Assembly: GCF_020400585.1 (NCBI RefSeq)
Contig: NZ_JAINVF010000010.1
Coordinates: 124,001-188,000 of the forward strand
DNA: 64,000 bases
Origin: Streptomyces sp. NK08204
Lineage (GTDB): Bacteria > Actinomycetota > Actinomycetes > Streptomycetales > Streptomycetaceae
Direction of reading: 5' to 3'
Shown here one piece after another: positions 15,786-24,925 of the stretch. The notes under the pieces are model-generated. The model ran no database searches. It was given only the letters and a program-made list of their open reading frames with translations, and had not been told where the DNA came from. Position 1 is the first letter of the stretch. Each line of letters begins with the position of its first letter. Position numbers and translations under genes: made by a program.

Positions 15786-18286
15786 CCGTGACCACAAGCT
15801 CTCCCGCCGGAGGGGGAGAGACGGCGGTCCCGCCGGAGGACCTCGTCACGCTGACGATCGACGGCGTCGAGATCAGCGTGCCCAAGGGCACCCTGGTCAT
15901 CCGGGCCGCCGAACAGCTCGGCATCGAGATCCCGCGCTTCTGCGACCACCCCCTGCTGGCCCCGGCCGGCGCCTGCCGCCAGTGCATCGTCGAGGTCGAG
16001 GGCCAGCGCAAGCCCGTGGCGTCGTGCACCATCACCTGCACCGACGGCATGGTCGTCAAGACCCAGCTCACCTCGCCGGTCGCCGAGAAGGCGCAGCACG
16101 GCGTGATGGAGCTGCTGCTCATCAACCACCCGCTGGACTGCCCCGTCTGCGACAAGGGCGGCGAGTGCCCGCTGCAGAACCAGGCCATGTCGCACGGCAA
16201 CGCCGAGTCCCGCTTCGAGGGCAGGAAGCGGACCTATGAGAAGCCCGTGCCGATCTCCACGCAGGTGCTGCTCGACCGGGAGCGGTGCGTGCTGTGCGCC
16301 CGCTGCACCCGTTTCTCCAACGAGATCGCGGGCGACCCGATGATCGAGCTGCTGGAGCGGGGTGCGCTCCAGCAGGTCGGCACCGGTGAGGGCGACCCGT
16401 TCGAGTCGTACTTCTCCGGCAACACCATCCAGATCTGCCCGGTCGGTGCCCTGACCTCGGCGGCCTATCGTTTCCGCTCCCGCCCCTTCGACCTCGTCTC
16501 CTCGCCCTCCGTGTGCGAGCACTGCTCCGGCGGCTGCGCCACCCGCACCGACCACCGGCGCGGCAAGGTCATGCGGCGGCTCGCCGCCAACGACCCCGAG
16601 GTCAACGAGGAGTGGATCTGCGACAAGGGACGCTTCGCGTTCCGGTACGCGCAGCTCAAGGACCGCCTCGAGACCCCGCTCGTCCGTAACGACGAGGGGG
16701 TCCTCGAGCCCGCGTCCTGGCCGGAGGCGCTTCAGGCGGCGGCACGCGGACTTGCCGCCGCCCGCTCCCGGGCCGGCGTCCTCATCGGCGGCCGGCTGAC
16801 CGTCGAGGACGCCTACTCCTACAGCAAGTTCACGCGTGTGGCCCTCGGCACCAACGACATCGACTTCCGCGCGCGCGTGCACAGCGGCGAGGAGGCCGAC
16901 TTCCTGGCGTCCCGTGTGGCGGGCCGCGGCCGTGACCTCGACGGTACGGGCGTCACGTACACCTCCCTGGAGAAGGCGCCCGCCGTCCTGCTCGTCGGCC
17001 TCGAGTCGGAGGAGGAGGCGCCCGGCGTCTTCCTGCGCCTGCGCAAGGCTTGGCGCAAGCGCAAGCAGCAGGTGTTCGCGCTGGCCACGCACGCCACCCG
17101 GGGTCTTGAGAAGGCGGGCGGCACGCTGCTGCCGGCCGCCCCCGGCACCGAGACCGAGTGGCTGGACGCCCTTGCGAGCGGTGTCGGCCTGGAGGAACCG
17201 GGCACACGGGCCGCCGAGGCGCTGCGCGCCGAGGGCGCGGTGATCGTGGTGGGCGAGCGGCTGGCCGGGGTCGCCGGCGGCCTCACCGCCGTCGCACGCG
17301 CCGCGACCGCGACCGGTGCCCGGCTGGTGTGGATCCCGCGGCGCGCCGGGGAGCGCGGCGCGATCGAGACCGGCGCGCTGCCGTCGCTGCTGCCGGGCGG
17401 CCGTCCGGCCACCGACCCGCGCGCGCGGGAGGAGGTCGCCGCCGCCTGGGGTCTGGCCGAACTGCCGCTGCGCTACGGCCGCGACACCCACGACATCATC
17501 GAGGCCGCCGCCACCGGAGAGCTGTCCGCACTCCTCGTCGCCGGTGTGGAGGTCGCCGATCTGCCCGACCCGGCACGCGCGCGTGAGGCCCTGGAGAACG
17601 TCGGCTTCCTCGTGTCGCTGGAGCTGCGGCCCAGCGAGGTCACCGAGCGCGCCGACGTCGTCCTGCCGGTGGCCGCGGTCGCCGAGAAGGCGGGCACCTT
17701 CCTCAACTGGGAAGGCAGGGTGCGCTTCTTCGAGGCCGCTCTCAAGCCCGAGCAGATGACCCGCCGCCTCGCCCCGACCGACGGGCGCGTGCTGCAGATG
17801 CTGGCCGACGCCATGGACGTCCACCTGGGCCTGCCGGATCTGCGTACCACGCGCGCGGAGATCGACCGGCTCGGCTCCTGGGACGGGCCGCGCGCCGCCG
17901 AGCCGATGGAGTCCGCGGGCGTGCTGCCGCGGCCGTCCGCCGGCGAGGCCGTACTCGCCGGGCACCGTCTGCTGCTCGACCAGGGCTCCCTCCAGGAGGG
18001 CGACGAGGCGCTCGCCGGAACCCGGCACGCCGCATGCGCGCGCGTGTCGCCCGCGACGGCCGCCGAGGCCGGCGTCACGGACGGCGGCCCCATCGCCGTC
18101 ACCGGACCCGCCGGCACGGTCGAACTCCCGCTCCAGGTCACCGAGATGCCCGACCGGGTCGTCTGGCTCCCGCTGAACTCCCTCGGCCACGGCGTCGCCT
18201 CCGACACCGGGGCGCAGCCCGGTTCCCTCGTCCGTATCGGTCCGGCGGCAGTCGCCGAACAGGCCCTCAAGGAGGTGGAGGCATGA
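15782..18286 (+). CDS. nuoG: NADH-quinone oxidoreductase subunit G (NuoG)
   Basis: 834 residues, ATG overlapping the nuoF stop. 75-kDa iron-sulfur subunit of the NADH module, molybdopterin-oxidoreductase fold. The N-terminal ferredoxin domain has the [2Fe-2S] ligands C54, C65, C68 and C82. HPLDCPVCDKGGECPLQ and CVLCARCTRF carry the [4Fe-4S] ligands N4/N5, and CEHCSGGC starts the third cluster region. The C-terminal ~550 residues resemble formate dehydrogenase alpha but should not bind molybdenum in complex I. Length is typical of actinobacterial NuoG. Confidence 0.95.
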   Translation: MTVTTSSPAGGGETAVPPEDLVTLTIDGVEISVPKGTLVIRAAEQLGIEIPRFCDHPLLAPAGACRQCIVEVEGQRKPVASCTITCTDGMVVKTQLTSPVAEKAQHGVMELLLINHPLDCPVCDKGGECPLQNQAMSHGNAESRFEGRKRTYEKPVPISTQVLLDRERCVLCARCTRFSNEIAGDPMIELLERGALQQVGTGEGDPFESYFSGNTIQICPVGALTSAAYRFRSRPFDLVSSPSVCEHCSGGCATRTDHRRGKVMRRLAANDPEVNEEWICDKGRFAFRYAQLKDRLETPLVRNDEGVLEPASWPEALQAAARGLAAARSRAGVLIGGRLTVEDAYSYSKFTRVALGTNDIDFRARVHSGEEADFLASRVAGRGRDLDGTGVTYTSLEKAPAVLLVGLESEEEAPGVFLRLRKAWRKRKQQVFALATHATRGLEKAGGTLLPAAPGTETEWLDALASGVGLEEPGTRAAEALRAEGAVIVVGERLAGVAGGLTAVARAATATGARLVWIPRRAGERGAIETGALPSLLPGGRPATDPRAREEVAAAWGLAELPLRYGRDTHDIIEAAATGELSALLVAGVEVADLPDPARAREALENVGFLVSLELRPSEVTERADVVLPVAAVAEKAGTFLNWEGRVRFFEAALKPEQMTRRLAPTDGRVLQMLADAMDVHLGLPDLRTTRAEIDRLGSWDGPRAAEPMESAGVLPRPSAGEAVLAGHRLLLDQGSLQEGDEALAGTRHAACARVSPATAAEAGVTDGGPIAVTGPAGTVELPLQVTEMPDRVVWLPLNSLGHGVASDTGAQPGSLVRIGPAAVAEQALKEVEA

Positions 18287-19656
18287 GCGGCACGAGCCCG
18301 TACCTCGCCGCTGAGAACCTCTCGATGTTCGGCCACGACCCCTGGTGGCTGATCGTCATCAAGGCGGTGTTCTGCTTCGCCTTCGTCGTGGCGTCCGTGC
18401 TGTTCGCCATCGTCTGGGAACGCAAGGTCGTCGCCTGGATGCAGCTGCGGATCGGCCCCAACCGGAACGGCCCCTGGGGCATGCTCCAGTCGCTCGCCGA
18501 CGGCGTGAAGCTGATGCTCAAGGAAGACCTCGTCGTCAAGCGCGCGGACAAGGTGGTCTACGTCCTCGCGCCGGTCATCATGACCGTCCCGGCCCTCATG
18601 GCGATCGCGGTGATCCCCTTCGGCCCGGCCGGCAACGAGATCTCGATCTTCGGTCACCGCACCACGATGCAGCTGACCGACCTGCCGATCGCGATGCTCT
18701 ACATCCTCGCGACCGCCTCCGTGGGCATCTACGGCATCGTCCTGGCGGGCTGGAGTTCCGGATCGACGTACCCGCTGCTCGGCGGTCTGCGCTCCTGCGC
18801 CCAGATGATCTCGTACGAGATCGCCATGGGTGCGGCGTTCGCCTCCGTGTTCCTCTACTCGGGCTCGATGTCGACCTCCAGGATCGTCGAACAGCAGCAG
18901 GACCGCTGGTACATCCTGCTGCTGCCGGTCTCGTTCGTCCTCTACGTCGTCACGATGATCGGCGAGACCAACCGCGCCCCGTTCGACATGCCGGAGTCCG
19001 AGGGCGACCTGGTCGGCGGCTTCAACACCGAGTACTCGTCCATCAAGTTCGCGCTGTTCATGCTCGCCGAGTACGCGAACATGGTGACCGTCTCGGCCGT
19101 GGCGAGCACCCTGTTCCTCGGCGGCTGGCGGGCCCCGTGGCCGGTCAGCACCTTCTGGCAGGGGGCCAACCACGGCTGGTGGCCGATGCTCTGGATGGTC
19201 CTCAAGATCCAGCTGCTGCTGTTCGTCTTCATCTGGGTGCGCGCCTCGCTCCCGCGGGTCCGCTACGACCAGCTGATGAAGCTCGGCTGGAAGGTCCTCA
19301 TCCCGGTCTCCGTGGTCTGGCTGATGCTCGTCGCGACCGTCCGGGCCCTGCGCAACGAGAACTACGACTTCGCCGACATCGCCCTGTACGTCGGCGGCGG
19401 TGTCCTCGCCCTGCTGCTGGTCGCCTTCGTCGCCGACATGTTCCGCGCGAAGGCGGGCGCCGCCGAGCAGTCCACGGCCCAGCCCACCGCGTTCGACCCG
19501 ATGGCGGGCGGGTTCCCCGTGCCCCCGCTGCCCGGACAGGAGCTGCCGCCGGTGCCGAGGCGCCGCCCACGCCAGGAGCGGGAGCTGGTTGTCAGTGGCG
19601 GGTCGGACACTGTCAGTGACGGATCTTCGGATGGGAAGGAGGCGTCCGATGGCTGA
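18283..19656 (+). CDS. nuoH: NADH-quinone oxidoreductase subunit H (NuoH1)
   Basis: 457 residues, ATG overlapping nuoG, with GGAGGTGGAG upstream. Membrane subunit with eight or more helices that forms the quinone tunnel. Recognised by ERKVVAWMQLRIGPNRNGPWG, the acidic loop ETNRAPFDMPESEGDLVGGFNTEY and VRYDQLMKLGWK. The last ~70 residues (QPTAFDPMAGGFPVPPLPG.. to the end) form a Pro/Ser-rich cytoplasmic tail missing in NuoH2 and in E. coli NuoH. The 3' end overlaps nuoI by 8 bases. Confidence 0.95.
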   Translation: MSGTSPYLAAENLSMFGHDPWWLIVIKAVFCFAFVVASVLFAIVWERKVVAWMQLRIGPNRNGPWGMLQSLADGVKLMLKEDLVVKRADKVVYVLAPVIMTVPALMAIAVIPFGPAGNEISIFGHRTTMQLTDLPIAMLYILATASVGIYGIVLAGWSSGSTYPLLGGLRSCAQMISYEIAMGAAFASVFLYSGSMSTSRIVEQQQDRWYILLLPVSFVLYVVTMIGETNRAPFDMPESEGDLVGGFNTEYSSIKFALFMLAEYANMVTVSAVASTLFLGGWRAPWPVSTFWQGANHGWWPMLWMVLKIQLLLFVFIWVRASLPRVRYDQLMKLGWKVLIPVSVVWLMLVATVRALRNENYDFADIALYVGGGVLALLLVAFVADMFRAKAGAAEQSTAQPTAFDPMAGGFPVPPLPGQELPPVPRRRPRQERELVVSGGSDTVSDGSSDGKEASDG

Positions 19657-20251
19657 AGAGCCCAAGGACACCAAGCCGGGTTACCTGAACCCCGCGGCCG
19701 GCTTCGGCGTGACCTTCAAGGCCATGTTCAAGAAGCGGCTGACCGAGCAGTACCCGGAGCAGCAGAAGACCACGGCTCCGCGGTTCCACGGACGGCACCA
19801 GCTCAACCGCCATCCGGACGGCCTGGAGAAGTGCGTCGGCTGTGAGCTGTGCGCATGGGCCTGCCCCGCCGACGCCATCTACGTGGAGGGCGCCGACAAC
19901 ACCGACGAGGAGCGCTACTCGCCCGGCGAGCGGTACGGCCGCGTCTACCAGATCAACTACGCCCGCTGCATCCTGTGCGGGCTGTGCATCGAGGCGTGCC
20001 CCACGCGCGCGCTGACGATGACCAACGAGTTCGAACTGGCCGACTCCAGCCGCGCCAACCTCATCTACACCAAGGAGCAGCTGCTCGCCGGCCTCGAAGA
20101 GGGCATGGTCGACACCCCTCACGCGATCTTCCCGGGGACCGACGAGCAGGACTACTACCGGGGCCTGGTGACGCAGGCCGCGCCCGGCACGGTCCGCCAG
20201 GTCGCCGTGTCCAAGGGGGAGCGGCCCGAGGACCAGGAGGTGGAGGCATGA
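19649..20251 (+). CDS. nuoI: NADH-quinone oxidoreductase subunit I (NuoI1)
   Basis: 200 residues from ATG 19649, with GGGAAGGAGG about 5-8 bases upstream. TYKY subunit carrying two [4Fe-4S] clusters, N6a and N6b. The ligands are C62, C65, C68, C72 (CVGCELCAWACP) and C107, C110, C113, C117 (CILCGLCIEACP). It links the NuoG clusters to N2 in NuoB. ATGA overlap with nuoJ. A paralogue is at 55336. Confidence 0.95.
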   Translation: MAEEPKDTKPGYLNPAAGFGVTFKAMFKKRLTEQYPEQQKTTAPRFHGRHQLNRHPDGLEKCVGCELCAWACPADAIYVEGADNTDEERYSPGERYGRVYQINYARCILCGLCIEACPTRALTMTNEFELADSSRANLIYTKEQLLAGLEEGMVDTPHAIFPGTDEQDYYRGLVTQAAPGTVRQVAVSKGERPEDQEVEA

Positions 20252-21090
20252 GCGCGCAGCTCGCCGCCTACACCACCTCCACCGGTGAGGCCTTCCAGTT
20301 CTGGGTGCTCGGCACGGTCGCGGTGCTCGGCGCCCTGGGCACCGTCTTCATGAAGAAGGCCGTGCACAGCGCGCTCTGCCTCGCCGGGACCATGATCGTC
20401 CTGGCGGTGTTCTACCTCGCCAACGGCGCCTACTTCCTGGGGATCGTGCAGATCGTCGTCTACACGGGCGCGATCATGATGCTGTTCCTCTTCGTGGTGA
20501 TGCTCGTCGGCGTGACGGCCGCGGACTCGCTGAGGGAGACCATCAAGGGGCAGCGCTGGCTGGCCCTCGTGTGCGGGCTCGGCTTCGGCGTCCTGCTGTT
20601 CGCCGGGATCGGGAACGCCTCCCTGAAGGAGTTCAGCGGCACCGGCCGGGCGAACGCGAACGGAAACGTGGAGGGACTCGCGTCCCTCATCTTCACCAAG
20701 TACGTCTTCGCCTTCGAAATCACCGGCGCCCTGCTGATCACGGCCGCCGTCGGCGCCATGGTGCTCACCCACCGCGAGCGCACCGAGCGCGCCAAGACCC
20801 AGCGCGAGCTGTCCGAACAGCGCGTCCGCGAGGGCAAGCACCTGCCGCCGCTGCCCGCCCCCGGCGTCTACGCCCGGCACAACGCGGTGGACATCGCGGG
20901 CCTGCTCCCCGACGGCACCCCGTCCGAGCTGACCGTCAACAAGACGCTGCGCGAGCGCGGCCAGATCCGTGACGTGTCGACGGAGGCCCTGAACGACCTG
21001 CGGGCCCTGGAGCAGCGCGCCGAGGAGCGCCTGGAACGGACCGCGATCGAGCCGGCAACGTTCAAGCGGACCGAGGAGGCGTCGAAGTGA
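20248..21090 (+). CDS. nuoJ: NADH-quinone oxidoreductase subunit J (NuoJ1)
   Basis: 280 residues, ATG overlapping the nuoI stop. Five-helix membrane subunit whose third helix is broken in solved structures. The conserved core ANGAYFLGIVQIVVYTGAIMMLFLFVVMLVG is present. The last ~120 residues after the final helix are charged (ERTERAKTQRELSEQRVREG..) and exceed the E. coli protein by nearly 100 residues, a cytoplasmic extension common in actinobacterial NuoJ. GTGA overlap with nuoK. Confidence 0.94.
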   Translation: MSAQLAAYTTSTGEAFQFWVLGTVAVLGALGTVFMKKAVHSALCLAGTMIVLAVFYLANGAYFLGIVQIVVYTGAIMMLFLFVVMLVGVTAADSLRETIKGQRWLALVCGLGFGVLLFAGIGNASLKEFSGTGRANANGNVEGLASLIFTKYVFAFEITGALLITAAVGAMVLTHRERTERAKTQRELSEQRVREGKHLPPLPAPGVYARHNAVDIAGLLPDGTPSELTVNKTLRERGQIRDVSTEALNDLRALEQRAEERLERTAIEPATFKRTEEASK

Positions 21091-21386
21091 ACCCCGTCAA
21101 CTACCTCTACCTCGCCGCCCTCCTGTTCACCGTCGGCGCGACCGGGGTGCTGATCAGGCGCAACGCGATCGTCGTATTCATGTGCGTCGAGCTGATGCTC
21201 AACGCCTGCAACCTCGCGTTCGTCACCTTCTCGCGGATGCACGGCAACCTCGACGGCCAGATCATCGCCTTCTTCACGATGGTCGTCGCCGCCGCGGAGG
21301 TCGTGGTGGGCCTCGCGATCATCGTGTCGCTGTTCCGTACCCGCCACTCGGCCTCGGTCGACGACGCCAGCCTGATGAAGCTGTAA
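21087..21386 (+). CDS. nuoK: NADH-quinone oxidoreductase subunit K (NuoK1)
   Basis: 99 residues, GTG start overlapping nuoJ. Three-helix, Mrp-type antiporter-related subunit. Two membrane-embedded glutamates lie in the expected places: one in VVFMCVELMLNACNLAFV and one in VVAAAEVVVGLAIIVSLFR. Normal length. 15 bases separate it from nuoL. Confidence 0.95.
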   Translation: MNPVNYLYLAALLFTVGATGVLIRRNAIVVFMCVELMLNACNLAFVTFSRMHGNLDGQIIAFFTMVVAAAEVVVGLAIIVSLFRTRHSASVDDASLMKL

Positions 21387-21401
21387 GGGGTCGGAAGAAT
21401 C

Positions 21402-23348
21402 GTGGAGAACCTGATCGCGCTGCTCATCGCGGCGCCCCTGCTCGGAGCGGCCGTCCTCCTGGTCGGCGGCCGGCGCCTCGACGCCGTCGGCCACTGGATC
21501 GGCACGCTGCTGTCGGCCGCCTCCTTCGTGTTCGGTGTGATCCTCTTCGCCGACCTGCTCGGCAAGGACGCCGACCAGCGCACGCTCATCAAGCACCTGT
21601 TCAGCTGGGTCCCGGTGGCCGGCTTCCAGGCGGACGTCACCTTCCGCCTGGACCAGCTGTCGATGACGTTCGTCCTGCTGATCACCGGCGTCGGCTCGCT
21701 GATCCACCTCTACTCGGTCGGCTATATGGAGCACGACGAGCGCCGCCGTCGCTTCTTCGGCTACCTGAACCTGTTCCTCGCGGCGATGCTGCTGCTGGTC
21801 CTCGCCGACAACTACCTGCTGCTGTACGTCGGCTGGGAGGGCGTCGGCCTCGCCTCGTACCTGCTGATCGGCTTCTGGCAGCACAAGCCGAGCGCCGCCA
21901 CGGCCGCGAAGAAGGCCTTCCTGGTCAACCGTGTCGGCGACATGGGCCTGTCGATCGCGATCATGCTGATGTTCACCACCTTCGGCAGCTTCGCGTTCGG
22001 CCCGGTCCTCAGCCACACCGGTGACACCTCCGAGGGCAAGCTCACCGCGATCGGCCTGATGCTGCTGCTCGCCGCGTGCGGCAAGTCGGCCCAGGTGCCG
22101 CTGCAGTCCTGGCTCGGGGACGCCATGGAGGGCCCGACCCCGGTGTCGGCGCTCATCCACGCGGCGACGATGGTGACCGCGGGCGTCTACCTGATCGTCC
22201 GCTCCGGGGCCATCTTCGACGCGGCCCCCGACGCCCGGCTCGCCGTCACCGTGGTCGGCGCCGTCACGCTCCTGTTCGGTGCGATCGTCGGTTGCGCCAA
22301 GGACGACATCAAGAAGGCACTGGCCGGCTCGACCATGTCGCAGATCGGCTACATGGTCCTCGCGGCGGGCCTCGGCCCCATCGGCTACGTCTTCGCGATC
22401 ATGCACCTGGTGACGCACGGCTTCTTCAAGGCCGGGCTGTTCCTCGGCGCCGGTTCGGTCATGCACGGCATGAACGACGAGGTCGACATGCGCAAGTACG
22501 GCGGCCTGCGCACGTACATGCCGGTCACCTTCGTCACCTTCGGCCTCGGCTACCTCGCCATCATCGGCTTCCCGGGTCTGTCCGGCTTCTTCTCCAAGGA
22601 CAAGATCATCGAGGCGGCCTTCGCCAAGGGCGGCACCGAGGGCTGGATCCTCGGCGGCACGGCCCTGCTGGGCGCGGCCATCACCGCCTTCTACATGACG
22701 CGCGTGATGCTGATGACGTTCTTCGGAGAGGAACGCTGGAAGAACCAGCCCACCCGCTCCCCGCAGGAGCCCAGCGCCGAGCCCGCCGCCGAGCACCGCG
22801 GTGAGCACGCCGAGCCGCACCCGCACGAGTCCCCCAAGGTCATGACGATCCCGATGATCGTGCTGGCCGTCGGTTCGGTCTTCGGCGGCGGCTTCTTCAG
22901 CATCGGCGACCGCTTCGTGCACTGGCTGGAGCCGGTCACCGGGCACAGCGAGGGCGACTCGCCGATCAGCGCCGGGACCGTCACCGCCGCGACCATGGTC
23001 TGCCTGGTCGTCGGCGTCGGCCTCGCCTGGGCGCAGTACGGCCGCAAGCCCGTCCCGGTGGTCGCCCCGCGCGGCTCCCTGCTCACCCGTGCCGCCCGGC
23101 GCGACCTGCTCCAGGACGACTTCAACCACGTCGTCCTGGTGCGTGGCGGCGAGCATCTGACGCGCTCCCTGGTCTACGTCGACCACACCCTGGTCGACGG
23201 AGTCGTCAACGGCACGGCGGCCGGCTTCGGCGGCCTGTCCGGGCGGCTGCGCCGGCTCCAGAACGGCTTCGCCCGCTCCTACGCGGTCTCGATGTTCGGC
23301 GGCGCGGCCCTCCTGGTCGCCGCGACCCTGCTGATGAGGGCGGTCTGA
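21402..23348 (+). CDS. nuoL: NADH-quinone oxidoreductase subunit L (NuoL1)
   Basis: 648 residues, GTG start. Distal antiporter-like, proton-translocating subunit with about 16 helices. Family segments: YVGWEGVGLASYLLIGFW, VPLQSWLGDAMEGPTPVSALIHAATMVTAGVYL (conserved Lys/His environment) and KDDIKKALAGSTMSQIGYM. A His/Glu-rich insert EHRGEHAEPHPHES (about residues 465-480) lies in a loop and could bind metal (inference). The C-terminal lateral helix region is present. nuoM follows after 5 bases. Confidence 0.95.
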   Translation: MENLIALLIAAPLLGAAVLLVGGRRLDAVGHWIGTLLSAASFVFGVILFADLLGKDADQRTLIKHLFSWVPVAGFQADVTFRLDQLSMTFVLLITGVGSLIHLYSVGYMEHDERRRRFFGYLNLFLAAMLLLVLADNYLLLYVGWEGVGLASYLLIGFWQHKPSAATAAKKAFLVNRVGDMGLSIAIMLMFTTFGSFAFGPVLSHTGDTSEGKLTAIGLMLLLAACGKSAQVPLQSWLGDAMEGPTPVSALIHAATMVTAGVYLIVRSGAIFDAAPDARLAVTVVGAVTLLFGAIVGCAKDDIKKALAGSTMSQIGYMVLAAGLGPIGYVFAIMHLVTHGFFKAGLFLGAGSVMHGMNDEVDMRKYGGLRTYMPVTFVTFGLGYLAIIGFPGLSGFFSKDKIIEAAFAKGGTEGWILGGTALLGAAITAFYMTRVMLMTFFGEERWKNQPTRSPQEPSAEPAAEHRGEHAEPHPHESPKVMTIPMIVLAVGSVFGGGFFSIGDRFVHWLEPVTGHSEGDSPISAGTVTAATMVCLVVGVGLAWAQYGRKPVPVVAPRGSLLTRAARRDLLQDDFNHVVLVRGGEHLTRSLVYVDHTLVDGVVNGTAAGFGGLSGRLRRLQNGFARSYAVSMFGGAALLVAATLLMRAV

Positions 23349-23353
23349 TACCG

Positions 23354-24925
23354 ATGTCCTTTCCTCTGCTGACAGCGACGGCGGCGCTCCCGGCCCTCGG
23401 GGCCGTCGCCACGGCGGCCGTACCGGCCGCGCGGCGCACCGCCGCGAAGTGGCTGGCGCTGCTGGTCTCGCTCGCCACGCTCGGCCTGGCGGAGGCCGTC
23501 CTGGTCCGTTTCGACCCGGACGGCGCCCGTTACCAGCTCACCGAGTCCCATGCCTGGATCAAGGACTTCGGGGTCCGCTACGAGCTGGGCGTGGACGGCA
23601 TCGCGGTGGCACTGATCGCGCTGACCACCCTGCTGATCCCGTTCATCATCCTCGCGGGCTGGCACGACGCCGACCCGCTGGAGACCGGGAGCCGGAGGTG
23701 GCGGCCGACGCAGGGCTTCTTCGCCCTGATCCTGGCCGTCGAGGCGATGGTGATCATCTCCTTCGAGGCCACCGACGTCTTCGTCTTCTACATCTTCTTC
23801 GAAGCCATGCTCATCCCGATGTACTTCCTCATCGGCGGCTTCGGGGACCGCGCCCATGAACACGGCGAGGAAGCGGCGTCCAGGCAGCGGACGTACGCGG
23901 CGGTGAAGTTCCTGCTCTACAACCTGGTCGGCGGTCTGATCATGCTGGCCGCGGTGATCGGGCTCTACGTGGTCGCCGGGAACTTCAGCCTCCAGGAGAT
24001 CGCGCAGGCCCGCGCGAACGGCTCGCTGCACATGGCGACCAGCACCGAACGCTGGCTGTTCCTCGGCTTCTTCTTCGCCTTCGCGGTGAAGGCACCGCTG
24101 TGGCCGCTGCACACCTGGCTGCCCAATGCCATGCAGGAGTCGACCGCGCCGGTCGCCGTCCTCATCACCGCGGTGGTCGACAAGGTGGGCACCTTCGCGA
24201 TGCTCCGCTTCTGCCTCCAGCTGTTCCCAGAGGCGTCGAAGTGGGCGACGCCCGTCATCCTCGTCCTGGCGCTGATCAGCATCGTCTACGGTGCCCTGCT
24301 CGCAGTCGGCCAGCGGGACATCAAGCGGCTGGTGGCCTACGCGTCGATCTCGCACTTCGGCTTCATCGTCATGGGCATCTTCGCGATGACCAGCCAGGGC
24401 CAGTCCGGTGCCACGCTCTACATGGTCAACCACGGCATCTCCACGGCCGCGCTGATGCTGGTCGCCGGCTTCCTGATCTCCCGGCGCGGCTCGCGGCTCA
24501 TCGCCGACTACGGAGGCGTGCAGAAGGTCGCCCCGGTGCTCGCCGGCACCTTCCTGATCGGCGGCCTCGCCACCCTGTCGCTGCCCGGACTCGCCCCCTT
24601 CGTGAGCGAGTTCCTGGTCCTGGTCGGCACGTTCACGCGGTACCCGGCGATCGGCATCATCGCCACCTTCGGCATCGTGCTGGCCGCGCTCTACACCCTC
24701 GTCCTGTACCAGCGGACGATGACGGGCCCGGTGAAACCCGAGGTCTCGGCGATGCCCGACCTGCGCGCGCGTGAACTCGTGGTCGTCGCCCCGCTGATCG
24801 TGCTGCTGATCTTCCTGGGCGTCTATCCGAAGCCCGTCACGGACATCGTCAATCCGGCGGTCAAGCAGACCATGTCCGACGTTCACAAGAAGGACCCCAA
24901 GCCCGAGGTGGAGGCGGCCAAGTGA
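23354..24925 (+). CDS. nuoM: NADH-quinone oxidoreductase subunit M (NuoM1)
   Basis: 523 residues from ATG 23354. Antiporter-like membrane subunit with about 14 helices. Characteristic FEAMLIPMYFLIGGFG, VKAPLWPLHTWLPNAMQESTAPVAVL and QRDIKRLVAYASISHFGFIVMG, which carry the conserved lysines and glutamate of the proton channel. Normal family length. GTGA overlap with nuoN. Confidence 0.95.
   Translation: MSFPLLTATAALPALGAVATAAVPAARRTAAKWLALLVSLATLGLAEAVLVRFDPDGARYQLTESHAWIKDFGVRYELGVDGIAVALIALTTLLIPFIILAGWHDADPLETGSRRWRPTQGFFALILAVEAMVIISFEATDVFVFYIFFEAMLIPMYFLIGGFGDRAHEHGEEAASRQRTYAAVKFLLYNLVGGLIMLAAVIGLYVVAGNFSLQEIAQARANGSLHMATSTERWLFLGFFFAFAVKAPLWPLHTWLPNAMQESTAPVAVLITAVVDKVGTFAMLRFCLQLFPEASKWATPVILVLALISIVYGALLAVGQRDIKRLVAYASISHFGFIVMGIFAMTSQGQSGATLYMVNHGISTAALMLVAGFLISRRGSRLIADYGGVQKVAPVLAGTFLIGGLATLSLPGLAPFVSEFLVLVGTFTRYPAIGIIATFGIVLAALYTLVLYQRTMTGPVKPEVSAMPDLRARELVVVAPLIVLLIFLGVYPKPVTDIVNPAVKQTMSDVHKKDPKPEVEAAK

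Noticed and set aside
15482..18190. 902-codon open frame on the minus strand opposite nuoG
   Set aside because: Antisense shadow of nuoG; no ribosome site, no recognisable motif, low-complexity Gly/Ala/Arg/His composition.
20868..23186. 772-codon open frame on the minus strand opposite nuoJ-L
   Set aside because: Same artefact; Asp/Gln/His/Arg-rich shadow of hydrophobic membrane-protein genes.
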